Origin: Deltaproteobacteria bacterium
GTDB lineage: Bacteria > Desulfobacterota > DSM-4660 > Desulfatiglandales > B25-G16
Direction of reading: 5' to 3'
Length of the DNA: 13,484 bases
Assembly (NCBI GenBank): GCA_019308645.1
Contig: JAFDHR010000062.1
Location: forward strand, 1-13,484
Shown: positions 5,958-13,365 of the stretch, one piece after another
Position numbering within the stretch: position 1 is the first letter of the stretch
Layout of the letters: each line of letters opens with the position of its first letter
Program-made: the position numbers and the translations under genes
Notes under the pieces: generated by a model
What the model was told of the DNA's origin: nothing
What the model saw: the letters and a program-made list of their open reading frames with translations, nothing else
Database searches by the model: none

Positions 5958-6935
5958 TTAGAGGATTTCCTTTCCACTTAGTCTTAGATCCCTTTCTTCA
6001 TTCCACTTTATCCATTCAGTTTTTCTTTCCATTTCATGGTCAAAACTAATAGGTGTGCTAATGCCCTCTTTAGTGACAATTACCTGTTGGTATTGCCTGA
6101 GAAGGATCTCATTCCATTCCTTTTCGGTGATTTTATGGGGACCTTGAACTCTATGTGGTTTTTTAAAATCTGTAATAATCCCGGATTCAGGCATTTTTTG
6201 CAAAGGATTATATATTTCAACCTCTCCTTCAAAGACCTTGATGATGGTGGACTGGTCACGCTTTAATTTCAGGTCATATGCTGTCCCTCTGACACCAGCT
6301 ACCAAGGTTGGGGTGGATACATACATTTCTTTTTTCCTGCGTGATTTAGCTTGTAACACTTTCCCCCAGAGCCTTCCAAGAAAAAGTTTAAATTTCCCCA
6401 CAACTGATTTTTTGTGCTCATCCCTATTTAAGGTACCAATTCTTAGTGTTGAGCCCTCATCTAACCTGATAACTCTTCCATAACTCATCATTAATTCTAC
6501 ACTTCCACCGTGTTTTACTTCTATACGATCTTTAGAATCAAGAATCATATTTAATAAAGCTTTTTTATAAGGGCCTTTGGTATCTTTTTTAATTATTACT
6601 GGATGCTTCAAAAAGGTTATCACCACCGTTTCTCTTTTTTGCTCTGGAACAATGTTATTCATTTCTTTTTTTGATAAAAATTTTATTTCTTCTCCTTTAG
6701 TAAGATTATCCCAATCTTTAATATAGGGATTAATTTTGACAAATTGTTTTATCATTTCAGGATTGAATCTGCCGTAGATTTTAAAGCAAAGGAAGCTTAT
6801 TGAGTCATTTGCTTTCACTTTAATGGATTGCCTTTCAGAGGCCTCTAAATAAAAAGGGGAAAAGAAAAGGATGGCAATACTTAACAAAAGTGTAATTATT
6901 TGTATTCTATTTTTTTTGCTCATCTTATTTTTCAT
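5958..6935 (-). CDS. exported LysM-like / FecR-domain protein
   Basis: The 325-residue product has a basic N-terminus followed by a hydrophobic stretch, about residues 11-29, ending near LEASE. This looks like a signal peptide or an N-terminal anchor. Residues 36-87 resemble a LysM fold: KVKANDSISFLCFKIYG, then FVKINPYIKDWDNLTKGEEI. Residues about 130-245 form a FecR domain, with the diagnostic VSTPTLVAGVRGTAYDL (206-222) and IKVFEGEVEIYNP. Unlike FecR of iron uptake there is no TonB-type partner here. This LysM-FecR form generally accompanies CHASE2 sensor systems (family knowledge), which fits the operon. The start at 6935 overlaps the end of the FHA gene by 11 nt; a second ATG at 6923 follows its stop by one base and is equally possible. 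Either way translation is probably coupled to that of the FHA gene. The role is likely in sensing at the cell envelope, but no ligand can be named. Confidence 0.82.
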   Translation of the reverse strand: MKNKMSKKNRIQIITLLLSIAILFFSPFYLEASERQSIKVKANDSISFLCFKIYGRFNPEMIKQFVKINPYIKDWDNLTKGEEIKFLSKKEMNNIVPEQKRETVVITFLKHPVIIKKDTKGPYKKALLNMILDSKDRIEVKHGGSVELMMSYGRVIRLDEGSTLRIGTLNRDEHKKSVVGKFKLFLGRLWGKVLQAKSRRKKEMYVSTPTLVAGVRGTAYDLKLKRDQSTIIKVFEGEVEIYNPLQKMPESGIITDFKKPHRVQGPHKITEKEWNEILLRQYQQVIVTKEGISTPISFDHEMERKTEWIKWNEERDLRLSGKEIL

Positions 6936-7647
6936 CCTCTATATCATGGCTATAAAATTGGAATTTGTAAGACCCTATTTCAATTGTATCAAAATCCTTC
7001 AGGTAATGGCTTTCTTTTATCACTTCATTATTTACTTTTACTTTGGTTTTCTTAGTGATTGGTGTAATAGCATATCCATTCGGTCTGCGGCTAATAGTAG
7101 CTGCTGTAGGAGGCATGAACAAACCGCTGAGCCTTATTTCAGAGGTTTCCGCTTTGCCTATCTTGGTTAGGTTTTTGCTAAGTTGAATCTCGCCTTCACC
7201 AGAGCCATCGATGAAGCTTATGACACCAATTTTTGCTTTTTGAGCGGATACATCCATGGCCTTTTTTTTGGCCTGTTTCTCTAATAGTTCCTTTTGCTGA
7301 GCTGTGTCAAGGATCATGGTCTTATCAAGCTCTTGATCTTTAGCCCTGTCTTGCTCTTGCTTTGACATAGCAAAGAAAAGGAGATGTTTGCCGATAGTTA
7401 TTTTATCCTTATGTTGTAGTTTATAGGAAGTAATTTTTTTATCATTCGCAAATGTTCCGTTTGTACTTTGTAGGTCGGTAAGGATATAGATATCCCCAGT
7501 TTTATCTATTCTGGCATGGTAACCGGATACTGCCAAATTATCAACAACAATTTCATTTGTTTCATTCCGCCCGATAGTCATGCTATCTTTGGAAAAAGGA
7601 TACTCTTTAATCACTTTTTTATTAAATACTATTATAACCCGTGCCAT
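6925..7647 (-). CDS. double FHA-domain protein
   Basis: FHA domains bind phosphothreonine peptides and act as readers of Ser/Thr kinase signals. In the 240-residue cytoplasmic product, the first FHA (about 22-93) has all the key residues: GR (26-27), S41-G-Y-H44 and STNGT (61-65). A charged linker (94-137), rich in Lys, Gln and Glu, includes DKTMILD (108-114). TxxD motifs of this kind are typical FHA-protein phospho-acceptor sites, and this one may allow self-binding. A second FHA-like domain (about 160-232) is degenerate: it has GK instead of GR and lacks the SxxH motif, while keeping the NNE turn and the closing IEIGSYKFQF strand. The ribosome site is AAGGGG about 10 nt before the ATG. The stop overlaps the start of the FecR gene, and the PP2C gene ends 42 nt upstream, so the three form one transcription unit. 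No threonine kinase is present in the window. Confidence 0.9.
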   Translation of the reverse strand: MARVIIVFNKKVIKEYPFSKDSMTIGRNETNEIVVDNLAVSGYHARIDKTGDIYILTDLQSTNGTFANDKKITSYKLQHKDKITIGKHLLFFAMSKQEQDRAKDQELDKTMILDTAQQKELLEKQAKKKAMDVSAQKAKIGVISFIDGSGEGEIQLSKNLTKIGKAETSEIRLSGLFMPPTAATISRRPNGYAITPITKKTKVKVNNEVIKESHYLKDFDTIEIGSYKFQFYSHDIEDEK

Positions 7648-7689
7648 AAGATATGCCCCTTTTTGTGGTTAATAAGAAAAAACAGACTC

Positions 7690-8517
7690 TCATTTTTTAT
7701 TCTTTAAAAAGGTACTAAATTTTCTTATTATTCCCCATTTTTTATCAGATTCTTTATTTACACATATTAAAGAGACAGTGATATTATCATTACCGCCTCT
7801 CTTATTGGCTTCAGAAATGAGTTGTTGACAGATATGTTCAGGGTCATTTCCATTTTTGATAATGCTTAGTATTTCATTGTCTGATACAAGGTCGGTTAGT
7901 CCATCAGTGCAGAGTAAAAAACGGTCATTATCTATGTGCTCAATTTCGAACACATCTGCATCAACACTATCTGAAGAACCTAAATTTTTTGTGAGTATGT
8001 GTCGTAAAGGTGAAATTTTTGCTTCTTCCTCGGATATCAGGCCCATCTCTAACTGTTCAGCTACCATGCTATGTTCCTTAGAAAGGGGCTCCATTGAATT
8101 TCCCCTTATAAGATATAGTCTGCTGTCACCCGCATTAGCTGCAATTATGGTAGACGACATTATTGCCAGAATTACAATTGTTGTTCCCATGCCTTTGTAT
8201 TCTGTGTATTCTTGAGACATCTCATGGATGACCCTGTTAGCTAATTTTATGCTGCTTGATAGATAATTACCTCTTTTGCTCAAGGCCATATCCGGAAAGT
8301 CAAATATTTCTGTCACCGGACTGTTTTTATTTATCCAATTGGTAACATTTTTCTGGATTATCTGTACGGCAACCTTACTGGCAACCTCTCCAGCCAAATG
8401 ACCCCCCATACCATCAGCCACTATGTATAATTTATTAGAGTTGTCCATTGCAAGGTAGTCTTCATTTTTTTCCCTCTTAAGACCTACATCAGAAAGTCCA
8501 GCAGCTACGATTTTCAA
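7690..8517 (-). CDS. PP2C-type Ser/Thr protein phosphatase (Stp/PrpC family)
   Basis: This metal-dependent cytoplasmic phosphatase removes phosphate from Ser/Thr residues, normally opposing a Hanks-type kinase. The 275-residue product carries the PP2C motifs in order: RxxNED (15-20), VADGMGGH (33-40), GMGTT (109-113), NAGDSRLY (128-135), TDGLTD (204-209) and GGNDNIT (231-237). The metal-ligand aspartates D35, D205 and D234 are kept, so it should be active. The C-terminus ends in a short basic tail. The start is a TTG at 8517, set by AAGGAG (8523-8528) 5 nt upstream; no ATG or GTG is better placed. It follows the CHASE2 fragment by 33 nt and precedes the FHA gene by 42 nt. A phosphatase plus an FHA reader implies a partner Ser/Thr kinase, which is missing here and may be encoded elsewhere. 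Confidence 0.94.
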   Translation of the reverse strand: MKIVAAGLSDVGLKREKNEDYLAMDNSNKLYIVADGMGGHLAGEVASKVAVQIIQKNVTNWINKNSPVTEIFDFPDMALSKRGNYLSSSIKLANRVIHEMSQEYTEYKGMGTTIVILAIMSSTIIAANAGDSRLYLIRGNSMEPLSKEHSMVAEQLEMGLISEEEAKISPLRHILTKNLGSSDSVDADVFEIEHIDNDRFLLCTDGLTDLVSDNEILSIIKNGNDPEHICQQLISEANKRGGNDNITVSLICVNKESDKKWGIIRKFSTFLKNKK

Positions 8518-8522
8518 TGTTT

Positions 8523-8528
8523 CTCCTT
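8523..8528 (-). promoter_or_regulatory. ribosome binding site fixing a TTG start for the PP2C gene
   Basis: AAGGAG on the minus strand sits 5 nt before TTG at 8517. It places the start there, giving the N-terminus MKIVAAGLSDVGLKRE expected for the family. Confidence 0.7.
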
Positions 8529-8550
8529 AATGACTTTCAACTTCTACTTG

Positions 8551-8841
8551 TTATTGTGCCCTCAGTGTGTCAATATTACTTTTTAAGATCTTGATCATCT
8601 CAGTTATTATATGTCGTGGCCAGGGCCACTGCCCAAGTTTTCTAATGCTTTTATCATCGATATTTACTATGGCTACTTTGCTTTCGCCAGGGTTACGGGG
8701 TGTGTCAAGCCGCATTTCGATCTCGTAGATTTGCTTTTCAAGGGACTCGAAAGGGGAGAAGCTCATAAAAGACAGGTACATACAAATAGCTGTGACAAGT
8801 GATCCTATGAATAGATTTGTTCTTAAATCGGTTTTGTTCAT
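8551..8841 (-). pseudogene. truncated CHASE2 sensor protein (N-terminal fragment)
   Basis: The 96-residue frame has a transmembrane segment, about residues 9-28, then the start of a CHASE2 extracytoplasmic domain: a FDxRL-like EIEMRLDTPR, then VAIVNIDDKSIRKLGQWPWPR (about 56-76), which is a clear CHASE2 signature. It stops at residue 96, just after the helix MIKILKSNIDTL. Complete CHASE2 domains run 250-400 residues and are followed by more membrane helices and a kinase, cyclase or GGDEF domain. The rest is absent, since PP2C starts 33 nt later. A deletion joining the fragment to the PP2C gene is the likeliest cause. There is no good ribosome site before the ATG at 8841. A functional short membrane peptide cannot be excluded, but a remnant is more likely. 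Confidence 0.65.
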
Positions 8842-8965
8842 ATAATTACACGTTTAGGAAATTGTATGACGTATTGAACATGAACTACCTTGCAGCCTCG
8901 ATCAGTTCCGACAAGCTAAGACGTGTAAAAACCATACAATGTAACGCAGCCCCACTCAGGCGGGA

Positions 8966-8995
8966 TCTCCGCTACGCTCAGACAAGCTGCGGAGA
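8966..8995. repeat. short perfect inverted repeat TCTCCGC...GCGGAGA
   Basis: The seven-base arms at 8966-8972 and 8989-8995 enclose a 16-base loop. The arm with TACGCTCAG resembles the dispersed palindromes common in such genomes. Confidence 0.5.
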
Positions 8996-9006
8996 AATTA
9001 AGCCCT

Positions 9007-9060
9007 GTCTGCCATCTTTCTTACCCGCCCTCTTTGTGGCGGGGTGGTGGGATGGCGGAC
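9007..9060. repeat. nested GC-rich hairpin (REP-like)
   Basis: The outer arms GTCTGCCATC (9007-9016) and GATGGCGGAC (9051-9060) pair at 10 of 10 positions if one G-T is allowed. Inner arms ACCCGCC (9023-9029) and GGCGGGGT (9038-9045) extend the stem. The GATGGCGG core recurs in the palindromes at 5831-5897. Confidence 0.6.
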
Positions 9061-9271
9061 CTGTCGGCCTTTGGCGGATTGAAAACTTTTAAGTGGTACT
9101 TGACTTGTGCCATCCATATGGAGTGATAGAAAGTTTGAATAAAGGGAAACACACACAATATTCCATCATTCCAATTGCGAAGAGAAGCTAAATGGTATAT
9201 GCTTAAGAAAGCAGTAAATTTCCACAGGATTTTGAGCAATTACGCTAAATGTATATTTTCGTTGCTTGTAA

Positions 9272-9425
9272 CTATTCAGCCACAAAGGCACAAAGACCCA
9301 AAGAGGAGATAAATATAAATTGAATAACAGAGTTTTCTCATTAATGAGCCTTAGGCTCATTAATTTCAATGTTTCATGCATAATTCTATAGTCTTGGTGT
9401 CTTTGTGGCAAGATACCTGGGTAGT
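9272..9425. repeat. repeat family R, copy B (154 bp, inverted relative to copy A)
   Basis: This is the cleaner copy of the repeat at 5648-5919, in the opposite orientation. The ends GCCACAAAGGCACAAAGAC and GTCTTGGTGTCTTTGTGGC are imperfect inverted repeats. The centre is the palindrome ATTAATGAGCC-TTA-GGCTCATTAAT (9340-9364). It encodes no protein. The layout is that of a non-autonomous palindromic element. With copy A it brackets the signalling operon. Confidence 0.8.
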
Positions 9426-9611
9426 CACCGTTGCTTTACATTTTTTTGTTGATAGCCTGTGATCTAATAATTATATGTAATGTGCCTAATATATTTGTTA
9501 AAAACAATTCACGCAACTTAAAATTAATGGAAATCTATATCAAATTAATACCTATATGTCAAAGAAAAGCCTGGTTTTTACTATTTTAATATTACATCAG
9601 GTCTTATTGAG

Positions 9612-9640
9612 TTGAAATAATGTGTAAATAATGATATATA
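9612..9640 (+). promoter_or_regulatory. probable sigma70-type promoter of the GspE/PilB-like ATPase gene
   Basis: TTGAAA (9612-9617; 5/6 of the -35 consensus), a 17-nt spacer and TATATA (9635-9640; 4/6) lie 54 nt before the ATG at 9694. The 9426-9693 stretch is otherwise very AT-rich and empty. Confidence 0.5.
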
Positions 9641-9693
9641 AGATCAGAAATTTTCTTATTACCGTGTAACATTTAATAGAGCTATTATTCGTT

Positions 9694-11616
9694 ATGGATA
9701 CTGTATCAGTACTAAAAAATAAAAAGGCGCATAGTGATAATTTTATCTCTCGGCGTAAGTTAGGAGAATTATTAATAGAATCAGGTCTTTTGACTATTGA
9801 TAAACTAAATGACGCCTTAGAGGCTCAAAAGAATACTGGGAAAAGATTAGGTGAGGCCTTGATTGGTATGAAGATCATTTCAGAAGAGGAAATGGCCTTT
9901 GCTCTGGCTATGCAGCTTAAGATTCCCTTCATCGATCTAATAGACTATTCTATTAAAGATGATGTTATTGACTGTATACCTGAGGAGGTTTGCAATAAAT
10001 TTGTATGCATTCCTCTATCTATAAAAAATCATATACTTGATGTTGCTATGGCTGATCCCCTCGATCTGCATATAATGAAAGATCTCCAGTTTATAACTGG
10101 TTACAATATCCAGCCGGCTATTTCTACACGAAGCCAGATAATGGACAAGCTTCAACAACACTACCATCCAGAAAAATCAATGAAGGATATTACTGATGAA
10201 TTTATTGAAGACAGTGGACTCATGGAGTTTTCTCCTGAAGAAGAAAAGAAAATTGATGAAGAAGAAGATCTTGAATCTTTAAAGGGTTCACCTTTTATAA
10301 AAATGGTCGATCTTATCATCAGAAATGCCATTAAAAATGGATCAAGTGATGTTCACATCGAGGCACAGGAAAATCGTGTAAGAGTTAGAAATCGTATCGA
10401 TGGCGTGCTAAAGGATTCCATCAAGCTCCCGAAGTGGACTCAACCTATTATTATCTCGCGTATAAAGGTGCTGGCGGGTTTGAATATTGCAGAAAAAAGA
10501 CTTCCCCAGGATGGAAGGATAAAGGTAAAGGCAAAGAATTTAGCTGTAGATTTAAGAGTATCCACACTTCCTACCTATTATGGTGAAAAGGCAGTTATAA
10601 GAATTTTGAACAAAGAGACAACCTTGCTCTCACTGGATCAATTTGGATTAAGCCAGAAAAATCTGATAATACTAAGAAATTTTATACACCGACCTCAGGG
10701 TTTGATTTTGATTACAGGCCCTACAGGAAGTGGAAAAAGCTCAACCCTCTATGCATGTATGCAGGAGATAAAGTCGGAAGAGGTCAATATCATTACTGTT
10801 GAGGATCCAGTAGAATTTGAGTTGCCTGGCGTCAACCAGGTACAGGTAAACGAGAAGGTTGGACTTACATTTCCCTTTGTTCTGCGCTCGATTTTAAGAC
10901 AGGATCCCAATGTAATTATGATAGGTGAGATAAGAGATGAAGAGACGGGTGAGATAGCAGTCCAGGCCTCTATGACTGGACATCTGGTCCTTTCAACCCT
11001 CCATACAAATGATGCCCCTGCGGCAATTACTCGTCTCATAGATATAGGCATTCCACCATATCTTATTGCCTCTTCTGTAGTTGGGATTGTTGCACAGCGT
11101 CTGGTAAGAACCATATGCCCGGATTGTAAGGAGGAGTATGTGCCCAGCCAAGATTCCCTGGCCAGACTAAATCTGGATCAAAATGAACTTCCCTTTAAAT
11201 TCTATAGGGGGGCGGGTTGCCCTAATTGCAATAATACGGGTTTCAAAGGGCGAACGGCCATTGATGAGATAATGATTATTGGCCCGAAAATAAGAGAACT
11301 CATTGAATCCTCCGCACCGGTCGATACTTTGAGGGATGCAGCCATGGGAATGGGGATGACCACCCTCGGGATGAGCGGAATGAGGAAGATAAAAAAGGGA
11401 GTTACAACCATAGATGAGGTGCTGAAAGCCGTACATGAGAAGGAGGAATTGACAACCGTGTGTCCTCATTGTGGAAAAAACGTTAGTTTAGATTTTAAGG
11501 ACTGCCCTTATTGCAACAAACCTATAATTCCTGCCTGTCGTTCTTGCAATCGGATAGTGCAGCCAGATTGGGTTGCCTGTCCTTATTGCGGAAATAGCTT
11601 GAGCCCTGAAAAGTGA
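9694..11616 (+). CDS. GspE/PilB-type secretion or pilus assembly ATPase with C-terminal double zinc ribbon
   Basis: This hexameric cytoplasmic motor powers type II secretion or type IV pilus extension. The 640-residue protein starts with a GspE_N/MshEN domain (about 20-160; LGELLIESGLL, GKRLGEALI), a domain that binds c-di-GMP in some relatives. An acidic linker (about 165-195) follows. The ATPase core has Walker A GPTGSGKS (342-349), Asp box VEDPVE (369-374), Walker B IMIGEIRD (408-414) and His box TGHLVLSTLHTND (428-440). The metal site of the core is kept as C475, C478, C509 and C512. After residue 585 there are two extra zinc ribbons: C590/C593/C604/C607 and C615/C618/C629/C632. Most GspE/PilB proteins end near residue 570-580, so this tail is an addition. 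No secretin, pilin or GspF gene lies nearby, so it is an orphan. The ATG at 9694 lacks a good Shine-Dalgarno sequence. Confidence 0.93.
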   Translation: MDTVSVLKNKKAHSDNFISRRKLGELLIESGLLTIDKLNDALEAQKNTGKRLGEALIGMKIISEEEMAFALAMQLKIPFIDLIDYSIKDDVIDCIPEEVCNKFVCIPLSIKNHILDVAMADPLDLHIMKDLQFITGYNIQPAISTRSQIMDKLQQHYHPEKSMKDITDEFIEDSGLMEFSPEEEKKIDEEEDLESLKGSPFIKMVDLIIRNAIKNGSSDVHIEAQENRVRVRNRIDGVLKDSIKLPKWTQPIIISRIKVLAGLNIAEKRLPQDGRIKVKAKNLAVDLRVSTLPTYYGEKAVIRILNKETTLLSLDQFGLSQKNLIILRNFIHRPQGLILITGPTGSGKSSTLYACMQEIKSEEVNIITVEDPVEFELPGVNQVQVNEKVGLTFPFVLRSILRQDPNVIMIGEIRDEETGEIAVQASMTGHLVLSTLHTNDAPAAITRLIDIGIPPYLIASSVVGIVAQRLVRTICPDCKEEYVPSQDSLARLNLDQNELPFKFYRGAGCPNCNNTGFKGRTAIDEIMIIGPKIRELIESSAPVDTLRDAAMGMGMTTLGMSGMRKIKKGVTTIDEVLKAVHEKEELTTVCPHCGKNVSLDFKDCPYCNKPIIPACRSCNRIVQPDWVACPYCGNSLSPEK

Positions 11617-11814
11617 CTAACTCGCAAAACAGCCTTTTGCGAGAATATCAAAATTAAAGATTCCCTCTAAATCCCTAAAGAAATTTATTTCTTGACTATT
11701 GCACCCTCTTTCTTTACATTTGCCTTACAATAATAGCTGAAAAAATATAGTATCTTGTATGGTTAAAGTTAATTAAATAAAAAACTTTTCTGAAATTAAA
11801 TAAAGGCTTTCTTT
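11617..11814. other. AT-rich spacer between the ATPase gene and the IS110-type element
   Basis: No gene is seen. The spacer holds the stem-loop at 11621-11643 and a promoter-like TTGACT-N17-TACATT (11692-11720, plus strand). That promoter has no obvious target apart from the insertion sequence further right. Confidence 0.5.
11621..11643 (+). terminator. stem-loop after the GspE/PilB-like gene
   Basis: CTCGCAAAA and TTTTGCGAG form a perfect 9-bp stem with a 5-nt loop, 5 nt after the TGA stop. No run of U follows, so it may stabilise the 3' end or act as a weak terminator, not a classical intrinsic one. Confidence 0.5.
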
Positions 11815-11837
11815 ATTCGGTAAAATCTTCACAATGA

Positions 11838-11972
11838 CGGAAGAGAAGGTTAGTTTCTTGGGCTTCGAGCCCGTTCCTAAGTTTCTTCCTTCCGCCAGGT
11901 TTAAGTCGGGGAATAACATGGTGCTTTAGACACCGAATTTTGACAAGGCTGATGATTCCTGGCACTTTCAAC
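11838..11972 (+). ncRNA. candidate bridge (seek) RNA of the IS110-type element
   Basis: The leader before the transposase can fold into a long hairpin. CGGAAG-A-GAAG (11838-11848) pairs with CTTCCTTCCG (11885-11894), then an internal TTAG/CTAA step, then internal loops, and a GGGCT-TCG-AGCCC tip (11860-11872). A second small hairpin GGTG-CTTTAGA-CACC follows near 11920-11934. IS110 elements encode such an RNA in the 5' non-coding end; its internal loops pair with donor and target DNA. The fold and position fit, but the limits and the guide loops are not established here. Confidence 0.35.
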
Positions 11973-11999
11973 TTTAATTCTTACCGAAAAGGAGGCTAT

Positions 12000-13365
12000 A
12001 TGCAACACTATTATTTAGGTATCGATGTGAGCAAAGGTTACGCCGATTATTCTCAATGACAAAAAGAGGCCCATAGAAGAAAACTTCCAACTGGATGATA
12101 CCTTTGAGGGGCATTGCTGTCTTTATGAGCGACTCCTAATGTTTTTTGAAGATCATCCTGACTCCACAATATATGCAGCAGTAGAAAGTACCGGTGGATA
12201 CGAGGATAACTGGTTTAATGCCCTTATCAAATTCCAGGGAACCCTAAATCTCAAGACAGCACGCCTGAACCCTCTTGGTGTTCATGCCAATAGCAAGGCT
12301 GATCTAAAACGCAATGTCACCGATAAGATAAGTGCCCAAAGTGTTGCCGAATATATGATCGCACATCCGGAAAAAATATCCTATCAGCAACAAGACCACC
12401 TGGCATCTTTAAGAAAACAATGGGGCTTTATAAGGATGCTCACCAAGCAGAGCACCCAGCTTTTAAATCAGTTGGAACCTCTCATCTACACTGCCAACCC
12501 GGAGCTGTTAGCCTACTGCAAGGACGGCGTTCCAGAGTGGCTCTTAAAGCTGTTGATACATTATCCTACGGCATCAAGCCTATCTAAGGCCAAGATAGTA
12601 AAGGTAGCCCGGATACCATATATATCATCTGATCGTGCAAAAGAACTGGTTGGTAATGCTAAAAAGAGCGTGGCCTCTGCCACGGATAAAGTTACGGGTA
12701 AGTTGATTATAGCAACCGTAAACCAGATCCTTCATCTCAAGCAGGTCATTAAAGCCCAAACAAAATTAATGGCCCAAGAATGCCCTGTGCCTGAAGTAGA
12801 CTTGCTCAAGAGCTTTATCGGAATAAAGGATTTCTCGGCCATTGGTTTGATGCTTGAGATACAAACCGTGGAACGGTTTTTATCTGTTAAAAAACTGGCT
12901 TCATTCTTTGGTCTTCATCCAGTATACAAGGTCAGCGGTGATGGCATTGGTGGCTTTCGTATGAGCAAAAGAGGACGTAAGGAACCCAGGCAAATTCTTT
13001 TTATGGTTACCTTAACTGCCATTCAATCTAATCCTCTTATCCGAGGCATCTATCTGGAGCATATTCAAAAAGGGATGGAAAAGATGGCTGCTATAGGCCT
13101 TTGCATGCACAAAACCCTGAGAATCATTTATGGCATGCTCAAACATAACAGTGTCTTTGACCCGGAAATTGACCGTAGAAACAGGGAAAAGATGGTTATA
13201 CACAACAGTAAAGTGCATAAGGATAAAAACCGTCGTTATCAGGCCTTTGATTCCAAGGCCCCGATATCCAGACGACAACACAGTAAGAGAGAGGAACGGA
13301 AGCAGTCCCAAAGTGATAATATCACTAATAACGGGATCATTGCCCCCGCTCCACTTTCAACATAA
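12000..13365 (+). pseudogene. IS110-family transposase, inactivated by an early frameshift
   Basis: IS110 transposases are DEDD (RuvC-like) recombinases that use a bridge RNA and a C-terminal serine. Translation begins at ATG 12000 behind AAAAGGAGG and gives MQHYYLGIDVSKGYADY, the normal N-terminus with the first catalytic Asp, then hits TGA at 12057-12059. The rest resumes in the +1 frame from about 12049 (ILNDKKRPIEE, FQLDDTFEG) and stays open to 13365. A 2-nt deletion or 1-nt insertion near 12045-12051 explains this. The longest uninterrupted frame starts at 12139 (408 residues) and lacks the first Asp. It keeps VESTGG (15-20 of that frame), TDKISA (61-66) and a Transposase_20 domain with VSGDGIGGFRMSKRG near its last third, including the likely nucleophile serine. 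The repaired protein would be about 454 residues. The DxxD step reads TDKIS, so the second Asp is Ser. Confidence 0.85.

Larger units (their letters stand above)
8842..9271. other. intergenic region with GC-rich palindromes
   Basis: No convincing gene is seen in these 430 nt. The open frames here are short and have no recognisable motif. The region contains the hairpins at 8966-8995 and 9007-9060. A TACAAT on the minus strand (8857-8862) is a possible -10 for the signalling operon, but its -35 is poor. Confidence 0.55.

Noticed and set aside
11955..11975. TGGCAC near 11956 as a sigma54 promoter
   Set aside because: The required GC at the -12 position is absent at the right spacing.
12139..13365. 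Reading the 408-residue frame from ATG 12139 as a complete transposase
   Set aside because: Homologous sequence with the first catalytic Asp lies upstream in another frame behind a good ribosome site, so this ATG is internal.
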